DNA of 64,000 nt. It comes from Xiphias gladius. Its lineage: Eukaryota; Chordata; Actinopteri; Istiophoriformes; Xiphiidae. The stretch covers positions 7,261,001-7,325,000 of the forward strand of contig NC_053416.1 of assembly GCF_016859285.1 (NCBI RefSeq). The letters are read 5' to 3'. Of the stretch, positions 49,586-61,803 are shown piece by piece; position 1 is the stretch's first letter, and the number at the start of each line of letters is the position of its first letter. The notes below the pieces were generated by a model. It worked only from the letters and a program-made list of their open reading frames with translations, made no database searches and was not told the DNA's origin. The position numbers and the translations under genes were made by a program.

Positions 49586-52310
49586 ATGTGTGAAAAGATC
49601 AAGAAGGTAACGTTCAGTGTCTGGCTACCCATAGCGTCGTAGGCTAGCGCGGTTGTTGACCCTGTTGTTTATCCTCCCGTGTCGTGGGGCTCCTCAGGTG
49701 AACGGCTGGCTCAGCGCGGTGTTCGGAGATCAGCCGGTGCCACAGTTCGAGGTCAACACCAGGACAGTGGACGTCCTGTACCAGCTGGCTCGGTCCAGCG
49801 AAGCCCGGTGCAGGGACACGGCTCTCTTCATAGAGGACATCAGGCAGAAAGCGTCGGAGTATCAGGCCGAGGGTGAGTCACTGCCAGTCGGCAGAGGGTC
49901 CATGCAGTGACAGGGGCTGGTGGTGTTCCGCTCCCATTCCAGAGGCATGCGTCCATTCTGAGTGGTCACTGTTGGTTTTTGATATTTTGATATGCACTTT
50001 GTATGGAATTAATTGATAAATAAAAACTACTCATGCCGTTATTGTTTTTGAAAGCCTTCTCGCTTAACTTTTTATTTAGTGCCTAAAACTTTTGCACAGT
50101 TCTGAACATATTACACATGTGTTATATAAACGTTTCAATTGTGATGTTAACATTGACCTTTAGGAGACTAGCCTCGACCTAAAAGGGGTCCAAATCACAA
50201 TCTTCAGATTGACTTCTTGGCTCATCTTTGACCTACTGATCTGGCCAGAATTTTTTGTCTTGTTTAAGGCTTGACTACAAAAATACAGAACCACAAAACA
50301 TGGGACCCGATATGGAGTTTTCCTTTAAAATAAGTGTTGCTGTTGATACCTACTATCTTTAAAAAAGGAAAAAAAACAAACAAAAACCCACTGGGAGTCA
50401 CAGTTCCAGCAGAGCTGAGATTGAACAGTGGCTGTTGGTTCGCCACTCTTGTGGCTTGTGTCGGCTCCGAGTGGCAACCGTTGTTTTGGTTTCTTTTTGA
50501 TCAGCGTCTGGCGTTTTACTGGCATGTGGCACTTGCCAACGGCATGCACCCATGCTCCGCTGTCATATGCCACTTCTCATCAACATCCAGCGATTCTTAT
50601 TGACATATGCCACGGCTGCGTACGACTTCTAAATGTCCTATCACACTCTTGTTTCCTTGTCATATGCCGATTCTTATTGGTATGCCACTAGTCATACGGG
50701 GCTGCTCCTCAGCTGGCTTATGGCACAAGAAAACGGTAATATATCACTCCTCTTCCACTGCCACCCGCCAACCGCTTATGTCGAATCTTCACCGGCACAT
50801 GCTGCTGCTGACAATTGATATGTCGCTGCTGCGTGCCACGTGAAAACGGTATGTCACTGCTCTTCCACCATCAGATATCCTTTATTCTCCAGGATTAAAG
50901 CTTTTTTTTTTTTTTTTTGGAAATAATGTTCCTATTGTTCCTAATGAAGTATGTGCGTAGAGAAACATGATGTTCGATGTTTGCAACAGAAAAAAAAGTT
51001 TATCATTCAAACCTTTTTTTTTTTTCTTTAAAAAAGGTCTTGCTAACCAAGTTTAAAACTTGTATGATCATCGGATCATTTGTGTTTCTTGTCCCGTCGG
51101 ACTCCTTTTTAGCAAAGTCGCCACTTTTCTCAGATCTCAGCAACTAACGTGGTCAGTGAAATGTTCTCAGTACTGGTAGGAACGATGGCCAGAACTAAGA
51201 CTCAGTATCTTTACATGCATCACTTTAGTGTACGCAGTTTAGCCGAGTGTAAGACGACACTATTGTCCGTGAATTGACACCACCAAGTATTGAAAAGGTT
51301 TTCACAGAACTTAACGGTGTTTTCTCCGTCCAGGTGCACATCTCCAGGATGTCCTTCTACAAGGTGTCGGCCTGTCCTGTGCAAGCTTGTCAAAGCCCGC
51401 CGCTGAATACCTGTCCGCTTTAGTGGACAATGCTATGGTGCTTGGAGTGAGGGACACATCACTGGGCAGGTATGCTTACGATTGACGTCTATATGCCGTT
51501 GCTGTTGCCTTGGGTTTGGTCAAGTTAACATTTCACGGGAAGGAGCTCCGGTTTTTATTTCTCGTGTAGCTTTATGCCAGCAGTGAACAACCTCACCAAC
51601 GAACTTCTGGAAGCAGAGAAGTCAAACAGAAGACTCGAGAGGGAACTCGGGGCCCTCAGGAAGAGACTGGGTGCTACTCTGGTGCTGCGGAGCAACTTAC
51701 AAGAGTAAGAACATGGATGTTGCTTTGTTGATCTACAACGTGACACCAACTGCTTTGTAACGTTGTTATAGTGAAAACAAATACGGAGTCTTGGGTTGTC
51801 ACATGCTGTATGTAGACACGGGCCAACATCTAGTCCCAGCAGACATAAAACCATTTGCTGCTACGCGCTGTACTTCATCTGTGAATCTGTGTTCTTAATT
51901 GTCTTCAGGGATCTCGACAAAACTGTCAAAGCTCAGGCAGTGGAGAGCGCTAAGGCGGAGGAGAGACTTCTCAACATGGATTTTGTGACTGCAAAAGCTA
52001 AAGAGCTCGGCAACAGACGGGAGAGGGCAGAGGTATGTTGTGGCCTTATATCTGTGTCTGTAATAGCTGCATAGTGCTAATTAAGTTTCACATTAAGGTG
52101 TTGATACATGGTACAATATACTGCTGCTGAAAATGATAAGGCGGAAAATGCCCATATTATAATAGAGGGCTGTCCTAGTGGGAAAGTCGTGCTGTGTGAG
52201 AAGATTGAACAAAATTTTACTTATGACAAGTTGCTATGCAGCCTGAAGAGGCATAGGCTAATGGTGTCCTCAGCCACCAGTAAGAGGAAATGCTAATCAA
52301 CACAAGCCAA

Positions 52311-52350
<40 letters not shown>

Positions 52351-53305
52351 GTCATACAAATAATCAGTTGGAAGGAGTGAAAGATGGAGAGGATGAGGAG
52401 AGTAATTCATAGCTCACTAATGTTGCCACAGAAAAAATAAATGCTTGTAAAGGGGCAGAAACTGACCTCTGGTGGTGGGGGGGCAAATAACCTCCTTGCA
52501 GGCCTGCCTTTCCTATCATTGTTTGGAGGGACCAGGTTTTTTTTTTTTTTTTTAAATACCACAGTCATAACAGCGGCAGCCATGACAGAGCCTTGATGTG
52601 GAGCCTGGCCGGCCGTTCATTCTGTTTTATCGATCCCACAGGCTCAACTTGTATCCAGGAACATGGACAAGTCCATCACCCACCAGGCTATTGTGCAGCT
52701 CTCCGAGGTATTTAAGCTTCTACGCATGCAAGCCCCAGGCATCACCATGGAAATGAAAACGTAGGACCATCTGCTTTCAGGATTTAAAATGTGTCATCTT
52801 ATTTTTCTCTCTGCAGGAAGTCACCACGCTGAAACAAGAAATAATCCCCTTGAAAAAGAAACTGGAGCCTTACATGGACCTAAGCCCAGTATGTGGTGTT
52901 TTTTTTTTCCACTTTGTCTCTGTCTCGTAAAAGTCTCAACCAAAAAGTCCTTTAACATTATCTTATCCTGTCCTCGGAGAAATTCAATGAATGTTCATGT
53001 GCGTAAATTAAACTTTGTCAACAGCTTGACCGAATAATTGAACCGGTCTTCAGATACTTGGGAACCACTTTGTGTTGCTGTGTTTGGCCTCACTAAAGGT
53101 TTTTCTCCCTTCTAAACCACAACAGAGCCCATCTCTTGCTCAAGTGAAAATAGAAGAAGCAAAAAGAGAACTGGTGAGTATCTAAATAGGTCATTCAATA
53201 ATGAACAAGATATGGTTGCCTACTTTTTACTTTAATACCGTTTTATTTCCTTAATTACAGGCTGCAATTGATTCCCAACTCGAGATGAATGTGGATTTCA
53301 AGTGA
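49586..53305 (+). CDS. haus1: HAUS1, augmin complex subunit 1
   Basis: Part of the eight-subunit augmin complex that recruits gamma-tubulin to spindle microtubules for branching nucleation. Nine coding exons: 49586-49606, 49698-49872, 51334-51469, 51570-51704, 51909-52032, 52642-52707, 52817-52888, 53126-53173, 53261-53305. All are in phase, giving 273 aa (human 278). The N-terminal part has VNGWLSAVFGDQPVPQFEV and VDVLYQLA, characteristic of HAUS1. The rest is heptad-rich coiled coil (LTNELLEAEKSNRRLERELG, ESAKAEERLLNMDFVTAKAK, LKQEIIPLKKKLEPYMDLSP). The first coding exon is only 21 bases. The gene is intact and lies head-to-head with mis18a. It does not belong to the human 21q22 neighbourhood (human HAUS1 is on chromosome 18). 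Confidence 0.95.
50440..50880 (+). repeat. Degenerate repeated motif in haus1 intron 2
   Basis: Variants of catatgccac, tatgccac, tatgtcac and gctcttccac recur about every 20-60 bases through this 440-base block (for example near 50566, 50604, 50661, 50680 and 50850). It looks like an old, decayed minisatellite. Open frames of 60-90 codons occur across it in several phases but show no protein features. Confidence 0.5.
52311..52350 (+). repeat. (AAT)n microsatellite in haus1 intron 5
   Basis: About 13 AAT units. Confidence 0.95.
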
Positions 53306-53378
53306 AAATGTTTTGTAATGTTTTGTAATGTTTTCTGTTTTGAGCTGTACCATTTCCGTGTCTGACAAAAATAATAAA
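53306..53378 (+). terminator. haus1 short 3' UTR with polyadenylation signal
   Basis: AATAAA at 53373-53378, about 70 bases after the stop codon, gives a very compact 3' UTR. A tgttttgtaa direct repeat lies between. Confidence 0.6.
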
Positions 53379-55680
53379 ATTAATCCTCACCATGTCTCGG
53401 TGACACGACTTGGTCATGTGCTGCAGCAGCCGACTTCTGTCTGCCTCTAAAGAACCTCTCAACCATAAGGTATTAGTTTGGGGAAATAAAGTCAAAATTG
53501 AGTTCTGTTAGTCAAAACTGCACTTCCTGCACAACTCACCAAGTCTGTGCCTTGTGTTAGGTACATTTCAGCTTACAAACACCTTACTGAACAATTTATC
53601 AGAGACCATCAGAGTCTCCTTATAGCAGAAAATTAAGGCTCATTAGCCACAAACTTTTGTCTTTTTTTTCATTTAGTTATTAAATCTCTATTAAGTCGAC
53701 TTTTGAAAACTGAATGCTGCATGCACAGTCAGTGTTGGCAGGTCAATTCTTATGTTAATTCGAGGCAGGCTAGACACACTTCCATCCTTGAAACTCTAAA
53801 TCTTTCTAACCGTTTATAATTGACATGCGTACACGTAATTTTTTCTCTCAGATGCAGTTGCCTCAGATTAAGCTGATGTATTACAGCTCTGATGAGCTGT
53901 CCTTTAGTCTTTCAGTGCACTCTCTTACCTCAAATGGTGGATGGCGTAAATGGTGATCTTTCTTTCCTTCCGTGCGACTTATTCTCTTTCTGTTTGTGAC
54001 AAAACATCATTACCACTAATCAAGCGTTTTTTTCTCCTCATTTCCTGGTTCCCGCAATGCCATCGCGGGGTTGCGGTCCCGATTTGAATAAGTTAATGAA
54101 ACATGTCCTGAGAATTTTTCTTTGTTCCAGTTTATTTGCCAGATGCATATTGATTTGTCTTTCCGCCCCAATGCACAGAGAGATGACGTTATTTGAATAG
54201 CCTCATTGTGTTGGAAAATATTAAAAATGGGGATGAACGGCAATATGTTTCTGATTATTTGTAGCTGAAACTTTGGAAGAATCTTTTCAAAAGTAACACT
54301 TAACATGATGGCACTTCAGTTTTTTTTTTTAAAGAAGCACCAATAGTAATATTATACAGATAAAACTAATATGTCATTCCTGGCTTATTACTAAGTGTAA
54401 AGACATCTGCGTTATTAACTGTTACTGCAGATTGCTGACTTGGGTCAGCCTCGCGATGGGACAAAAATGGCATCACCTTTTTTTTATTATTATTATTATT
54501 CAAGGGGCTATTTCTTAATATCTCCCTGCTTAGACATCTACATACTTAAGAGACTTTTTTCTCCATACCTCAAAGCATGACACTAATCATGTTAGGAGTA
54601 CATTTTTACTCTCCTGTTTGACCTGTGTGGCTGAATCTTGTCTCAAAAACAAAGTCCAGGAGACTTTTTGAGTTTGACAACAAAATTCCACAGGCTTTGG
54701 AGGGATAACAGCACTTGAAAAGGTTTTGGAGCCACTCCCTGGGTGCCCGAAGCTAAAGCACAGCGAACGGAACCGACTCGGGGGCCTGTCATCCAGTTTG
54801 TATGCAAACTGTCACCTCTCAGTTTCCTTCCCCCTGCCTGTCCTCCCAGTCTGGAGACCCCAACACCTCTGTCGGCTTGACTGCTGTAGGTCTGCGCCGC
54901 GGTCTGACATGGAGATTGACCCGTTACCATGGAGTGGGTCATGGATGTGGGCCGGGGGAGCGGTTTTACCTCGTAGGCCCCCTTGCTTCATTCAGAGGCG
55001 CCATGGTTAGGGCATCAACGGTGCTATGAGAAGAAACGGAGTCAAAATATCATTCACTTGAAATTTGATCTTTGTAGATTAAAAGACAAAAAACACTGAT
55101 GGCGGGGGGGCGGACGCACACAGACCCACACAAAGCATCATTACCACTAATCAAATGTGTTGTCTATCTTGCCTTCTTATATCAAGGCTTGCTTTCTTCA
55201 AACGTCTTGACAATGCGCCGTGCCAGTATCCTTCTCTTTCCTCTGCCAGAGTACCACTCTATCTCTTCCTGCTCCAACTTTTACACAGGCTCTGTCTTTA
55301 TCATCTGCTGTTAATTTTGCGTTGGACAGGTATTACAAAGTTTGACAAGTAACAAGAGGGAGGCTAGGACTCGGACTAATAAAGAAAAATCAAATGCAGC
55401 AACCCCTAAAAACTGATTGAGTTTTCAAATCAAATAGCCTAAATGATAACTTTATATGCAGGGGGAGGGGAGGAAAAAAATCCTTTCTAATAGATTCCTA
55501 AAATAAATTCACTTTATGCACTTCATTAGTGGACGTTACACCTGTGGGTTTATAGAGAAAGGAGGGAATTGAAGTAGGAAATGATCAGATTGAGAGATTT
55601 TTTTCCATAATCCGAAAAATAAACATGTGGCTCATGTAGGGGAGGAAGGGAAAGGGGGGGGGTAAAAAGGGCCTGCCAGT
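53379..55680. other. Intergenic region haus1-eva1c
   Basis: No gene recognised. A GC-richer block at about 54710-55030 stands out from AT-rich flanks, and an exact 19-base direct repeat lies at 54005-54023 and 55136-55154. Open frames up to about 99 codons overlap the GC-richer block on both strands without recognisable domains. Confidence 0.5.
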
Positions 55681-55689
55681 GCGTCATAC

Positions 55690-56204
55690 GCCCCTCTTGG
55701 CTTTAAAATAGTTTCATCTGCCACGCCCACGCTACGATTCCCACTCAGCTGTTGCTGCGAAGCGCCCTCAGCCTCCACACGCGTCCATTCACAAATCTCT
55801 GCAGCGCCGAAACAGCAGGTGAAAAGTCGGCCCGGGAGAGTCACGCCGCGCCGGAATAACCGCCCCGTCCGTCCGCTCTGAGCAACTTGTTGCGCAGCTG
55901 CTATTTCCCGACCCGCTCCCGCGGTCCCCACTGCCGCGGGGGGCTGCTCGCGGCTCAGCCGCTGTCGTGCCTCGTCGGCTGCATGCGCGGCGATATCCTC
56001 GTGTGCGGGGCGGGAGACACAACGCGGGCGACGCGGCGACTTCGGCTCAGAAGCCACGTTTCAGTGTGCGGGCCGTTAAGAAAGATGAGGCTCGGCGCCG
56101 CGCGCCAGCGGGATCGTGTGACCTCGTTGTATGGCTCTTTTGCTGGAGTCCTGTTGCCTACGGTGAATTCTGGAGTCCCCCGAATATGATCCCAGAGACA
56201 GGGG
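55690..56204 (+). promoter_or_regulatory. eva1c promoter, CpG-rich
   Basis: Dense CG dinucleotides from about 55690 to the start codon, in contrast to AT-rich flanks, indicate a CpG-island promoter. Several ATGs in other frames occur here and could act as upstream starts if transcribed. Confidence 0.5.
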
Positions 56205-59200
56205 ATGCGAGTCATGAGCCGGACGCGTCCTTGCCACGGACCAGACTGGGGCCACAGCCTCCTCTGCCTAACTCTACTCCTGTGGACCAGGCGCATGAAC
56301 GGACTGGCTGACTTCTCAAGTAAGATGATGGTGGTGGTGGGAGGAGGGGGGAGGTGGGTGAATCGGGATGAAAAGACCACAGGAGAAGGAATTGGTCCCA
56401 GGATCCCCCCTTCTAAGTCAAAGTGTTGTTATTACTGAGGTCTGACATGGAGCTTTATAACAATAGCCACGGGGGGGGGGGGGGTGATGCCGTACGGTGC
56501 AGTAGATAAGGGGCTTCTAGTCTTTTTTCAACATTGCCAGCGTTCCTACAATACCACCCATTTTGTCCCGAAGATCCCCTTTGAGATCTGGCATGGAACG
56601 GCTCACCCGTCTGCGATGCCGTGATTATAAGGAAAGCCCGTGAGGAGTAAAATACATGTCTTCTTTTGTGTCTGTCGTTGTATTTATTGTCTTGTTATGT
56701 ACAGCTGGCAGAGAGGATTATGTGTACGAGACTTATCACCAGTCTCTTAATGTAATGGAGACCAGCCACTCTCACTGTTGTTTCATGTAGAGGATGGTGT
56801 TCCATTGTTTTACCTACACTGACCTTCTAATCCCAATTCCTCCCCCGCGAAGCAAACGATGTAAACATCTCAAGATAAAGGACTTTGAATCCGAAGTAAC
56901 TTAATCACACCTGCAGACCGTGCGACATACGGGGGGGGGGGGGTTGGCAGAATTTGCCGACCAGGGAAGGGCACCGGCAGCCAGGCAGCACTCTTGACGG
57001 GTGAGTTTTCAAAGCAACGTGAGACAACCAGCAGAGCTCCGAGGGAGGCCGAACCATCTGATCCCAAATCACAGATGCAGCCGACTGAAAAAAAAAACGA
57101 AAACGTAACAACTTCGGAATATTTTTTCAAGGTATTAAGTTGAAAAAGTTAAAAATCCTTTTTGGTAGATGTGTCTCTCTCTACTCCTGTAAATAATAGT
57201 GGTCTTAGTAATCCACCGGTTTTGTATTGCACTTCCTTAAAGCTGGGGGGGGGGGCTCACAAAAGACAGATTAAAATATTTGTGGTGAGAGCCGAAGCAA
57301 CAGAGGCAGAGATACCCTGACTCTCTAGTCTCGAGTGCGGCTCCGGCTCCAGACAGAAAGGTTTGGATCCTGCATTTCCCGCAATGGAAAATCGGCGGCG
57401 TCTATCACAAGGTCCTCCCAGGCAGGTAAACGCTCACCTGTCTCACACTCAACGCCTCCACTTTGCGATGCAGGCTTGCTGTGAAGATATTTAAGTCCCA
57501 GGCCCAGGCGCGGAAATAACCCCGGTGCCATCATCAGGGTTATGTTTTGAAACTTTTAAAAAAAAAAAGGCTCCCTGCAGAGCCGCAGAAGACATCAGGC
57601 CCCATCAAAGAGTAGTACTCCTCCTGACAAGCAACCTGAACTCCATGTGTAAAGTCGGCGGAGTGTCCCTGTAACGCACCTGTGTACTGTATCTCCACGT
57701 GTAGTACGGCCCTGACCAGTGCCTTTCGTGTAACAGACTACCTGTCCCGGATCATCATCAGTCACTCCGCTCACGCCTGTGACGGGCAGCCTCTGCGACT
57801 CCACTGTCCACGACACTCCACCATCTCCATCCAGTCGGCCTTCTACGGCAGCGGCGAGGCGTGGCGGTGCAAGGCAGACCCGGACCCTCCGCTCCGAGCC
57901 GCCCGCAACCACAGCTGCTCAGCTTTTACTGCTCTACAGGTGCGTTTTATGGTGGTCTCGACGGTCCATGGAGGCACATCCCACCGTCTTCCACCTGTCA
58001 GCCAGTCAGTGAATCATTCTTTTTTGGTCGTCTTTAAGTACTCTTTGCTCACTGTGGTTTTGCAACATCCCGGCCTGTTCACTGGTAAATGCTTACTGAC
58101 CCCGGTGTTTTGCTCAGCAGAAGCTGCTGTCTGAGTGTCAGAGCCACAGGGATTGCCAGCTACCTGTCAGTCACCTGCTGTTTGGGAAGGACCCCTGCCC
58201 CGGCTCGACCAAATACCTCCACGTGGACTACAAGTGTAAACCCAGTGAGTTTCAGCAGCTCAGTTCCCACGTGTTCCCCCCTGTTCACGACCATTTTTAA
58301 TGTCATATCTCTGCCAGAGGCGGCTTGTTTGAGCATGGAATAGCTACACAGCTACACACAAAAAATCCCACCCCTTACCCCAGTCCTAACCCCTCTGCCA
58401 CCCTCCCCTTCCCCTCCTCATCCTCTCTATTTTTTTTCCCCCTTACTAAGCTGAATACAGAAGACATGTGGCGTGTGAGGGAGAGACCATGGTCCTGCGC
58501 TGCAAGCCCTCCAGGGTGCTGAACATCTACGCAGCTGTCTACGGCAGAGGTCTGGGCCAGACGGACACCTGCCCCTCACACCTGACGAGACCACCCCCGT
58601 TTGGTGAGTCAACGGGATAGTCTTTTTTTCTCATGTGGTGGTAGCCGACAGACGGTTCCTTCTGCCAGGGTAACAACCAAGCCAGGAATATGGCATCTTT
58701 AAAAACCACTCTGAAAATTAATTGTATTTTAGCACTTTACATGGAGAGAGAGGGAATGAAGTTTTATTGTTAAGTAGCAGCAAGTATTAGCTTACACTAA
58801 TTTAAAAAGAAAAACTGTCTATAGGGGCAACGTATAGCATTTTGATATCTTTCCTCTTGATATTTCGCATTATGTTTCACGAAGTCGTATCGTACAGGAA
58901 AATGTGCTGGATTGCTTTGTGGTACAAAAAGAGTTGCTCAGATCCAAAAGACTTGATTGATGGTGACACGAGTAAAGGTTCTACGAAAATTCCCCGCTCC
59001 AAAATCGGCGCTGCTGTGCTCAAAAATGACTCCCCGGTAGGGCAGTAGATAGTAAGTGAATGGTAAATTCACTAACGATTTACTGCCCTACCGCAGCAAA
59101 CTCTCCCCCATTTTATTTAAGTGTAAAAACTATGCACCATATAGTTGACTCAAACATTCCCGCAATGGAAAAAAAAACCAAAAAAACCCACTACTTTCTG

Positions 59201-61798
59201 CTAACAATCACCACGGTTCAATGTGGCGATGACAAGTAAGTGTCCGAAATATCAATTCACTGCCCACTATGGAGTAAACTAAGTGCGGCTGTTATATATG
59301 ACAGTGTAATTTCGGACACCGCCCAGGCTCTGTTCCAGTCAAGCGTCCCGGGGAGCCCTGACAAGTGTGACAGTGAGTCGGCGTGCATACCACCGGGGAC
59401 CCTGAAACCGAAGCAGCTAAATAGGAATCCGCCATCGATAATTTTGTTATTTACAACACCGCTTTTCCTACTGTGACTACTGTGGAAATGACGTCTGGGA
59501 CAGAGGTCTATGGCAGATGGTGACAGGAGTGAGAGTGCTACGGAAATGTCAGCTCTAACCTGTTCACTGAAATCAGAAAGTGGCCTTTCAGCACAAAGGG
59601 GGCGGGGGTTTACGGGAAATGAGGCCTGGATTTAAGAGAAACACAAGCAAAAACTATACACACAGTGGGCGTTTTTCACAGCACTTATTCCGACATGCTG
59701 GGGCAGAAAAACGCAGAGGTGTAAGCTACTAACATCAATAATGGCTGCACGTCATTTGGGTGTGCCCCTGCGGTCATTGACGTTATTGGTGACACCTGTG
59801 CTTTTCCTGCTACGACAAGTCGAAATGTCTGCTGTGAAAAAAGATTTGTACGAAAGGTGCGAGTATAAAGGCTGGTTTTCGCCGACGTTTGTTAGTAATT
59901 CTGCCAAATTGTACTAATCTTACAAAGATATGACGCAGTGCTTTAAAGTAACACATCTGGTCATTGAATGCTTTAGAATAAGCGAAAAAAAAGAAAAAAT
60001 TTGGAGATAATGACTTTAAACTGACATAGATGCAATGAGTTAACTATTTGCTTTGCCAAATTGGCTGCCAAAAAAGGTGATTTCATTTCAGTTACACTAC
60101 AACCAAACTCCTGCAAAAGACCGACCCAGTGGTTCGGCTCTTGCGGCCGAATATCAGTGAGCTTTGTCCCAAAGCTGAGCGAGCATCAGACACACACTCA
60201 CAGAAGATGTCACAGTTGGTTGCCTCTGAATTTCTCCTTTTTTTGCTCCCCACAGAGTGTCTCAACCACGAGGCCGTGCACTTGGTGTCCGAGTCCTGCT
60301 ACGGCAAACCGAAGTGTGTTGTTGCCATCGGCAACCAGACCTTTAGGGACCCCTGCTTTCCAGGAACCAGGAAGTACCTCAGTGTGGTGTATTCTTGTGG
60401 TAGGACTCTTTGTGCTTCCCCGCAAGCCGGCTGATAAATTTGAGAGAGGTTTCAAAATAGGAACGCGTCATGTCTGCTTTTGTTTTTGCCTTGTTAATTA
60501 TCAGACAGCTCCAACGGCGAACATGTGTAGTTTCCTACTGTGAATTCTTATCCGCTGAAGTCAGCCATCAGCTTTTCTTATCGTATCACGCCCAATAACG
60601 CAAGGGCAGGGAATAATAGCCTGTGAGCTCAGATTGGCGGGTTGAGGCTGACATCCTGACGAACTTCCTGCGATTGGCAGAGATGCCAGTGAGGTCATCC
60701 AGCAACATTGTTTGTGTATCATAATTTGGAGTTGCGGGCTTTGGCCTGGTGGTGAAAGAATTCTTCCGACTGGCCCCTTTGTCTCCATCTACCACAAAAC
60801 AATGTGTGTTAACCTTGTAGGCCGGTTGTCAACGAAACTGCAGAGAAAAGTATTCATAATTCCAGAGTGTGCTTCGATTGTGGTCCCGGTTTTGTTTTTT
60901 GTGTTCCAGAGGTTAGGACGTGGGAAGAGGTGTGCAGATGAATGGTCTACTGTAGATCCACCAGTACACCGTCACTGAGTCTGCATCAACGTGTCCACAG
61001 CAATAAATAGACTGTCTCCTCTGTCTTGCTTCCAATAGTACCGCAGACCTTACTAAGGGAGGCAGACCCGAACATATTCAGCTCCACCTCATCTCCTACC
61101 GTGGACACAGAAAAAGGTAACAGCATCGTGCAGTCCGTTGCAGTTCCAGGTTTTTTGTGGCCTTTTCTCCACATCATTAATCCGATGTACTGTTGTTTTC
61201 ATGACAACTTCTCCAGTAGATCCGGAGGAGCCTTTCTCCAAAGGGTCGAGAAGGCCAGACAACTCAGGAGATATGATGAGCGACTCCCTCCTGACCTATG
61301 TCTACGTCAAAGGTAAACATTATCTACATGCATGCGTGAGCTCGCGACTGCACACTTGAGAGGTCAGCTCCCTGCTTTTCCTACGCAGAGCATCCAGAAA
61401 TGGCAGCTCTGCTCTTCACCTCCAGCGTGTGCGTTGGTCTTCTGCTCACCCTGCTGGCTGTGTCGGTCCGGGTGACCTGCAGAGGGCGCCGCCCCGGGGA
61501 TCACAGACTCCCGTCCAAGTCTCGCAGCCAGACTGCCGACTGCCGGGAGGATGAGGAGGAGGAGGATGATGATGATGATGATGATGATGAAGGAGAAGAG
61601 GATGAGGATGACGACGACGACGACGAAGAAGGAACAGAGAGCTCTTTAATCTCAGCGGCGGAGAGGAAGGCAGTGTACGGCTGGGAGGAGGTGACTTATG
61701 TGAGCGAGGCAGCCGAACGGGCAGAGAGGATTGAGCGCAGAGAGATGGTCATACAGGAGATTCGGATGAATGCATATCTGAATGGCAGCTCATGTTAA
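56205..61798 (+). CDS. eva1c: EVA1C, Slit-binding lectin-domain membrane receptor
   Basis: Homologue of C. elegans EVA-1, a Robo co-receptor that binds Slit and heparin; it acts at the cell surface in axon guidance. Eight coding exons: 56205-56319, 57737-57939, 58121-58244, 58451-58603, 60256-60399, 61039-61116, 61217-61312, 61389-61798. All are in phase, giving 440 aa (human 441). Order: signal-peptide-like N terminus (SLLCLTLLLW), two SUEL/galactose-binding lectin domains (about 47-147 with CPRHSTISIQSAFYG, and about 150-247 with CEGETMVLRC and ESCYGKPKCVV), a linker, a transmembrane helix at about 310-332 (FTSSVCVGLLLTLLAVSVRV), a Glu/Asp tract at 358-387 and the conserved tail AAERAERIERREMVIQEI. 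The exon 3 acceptor is a CAGCAG tandem. The ATG at 56205 is chosen because it opens the frame ahead of the hydrophobic segment; ATGs at 56214 and 56298 are in the same frame. Confidence 0.96.
56465..56482 (+). repeat. Poly-G tract in eva1c intron 1
   Basis: About 14 consecutive G residues. Similar G runs lie at about 56931-56943 and 57245-57254 in the same intron. Confidence 0.9.
59036..59092. repeat. 25-bp imperfect inverted repeat (hairpin) in eva1c intron 4
   Basis: Arms starting ggtagggcagta and ending tactgccctacc pair over 25 bases with three mismatches, around a 7-base spacer. It may be the end or the whole of a small foldback element. Confidence 0.85.
59240..59319. repeat. 80-base segment with perfect 11-bp terminal inverted repeats
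   Basis: gtgtccgaaat at 59240-59250 and atttcggacac at 59309-59319 bracket a non-coding 58-base interior. This suggests a tiny non-autonomous DNA element, or the remains of one, 150 bases from the hairpin at 59036-59092. Confidence 0.5.
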
Positions 61799-61803
61799 AT
61801 AAA
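61798..61803 (+). terminator. AATAAA overlapping the eva1c stop codon
   Basis: The last A of the TAA stop (61796-61798) begins AATAAA. If used, the 3' UTR would be very short. Later hexamers were not decisive. Confidence 0.35.

Noticed and set aside
54643-54942. 99-codon minus-strand frame upstream of eva1c
   Set aside because: No similarity that I recognise. Open frames overlap on both strands in this GC-richer block, as expected by chance.
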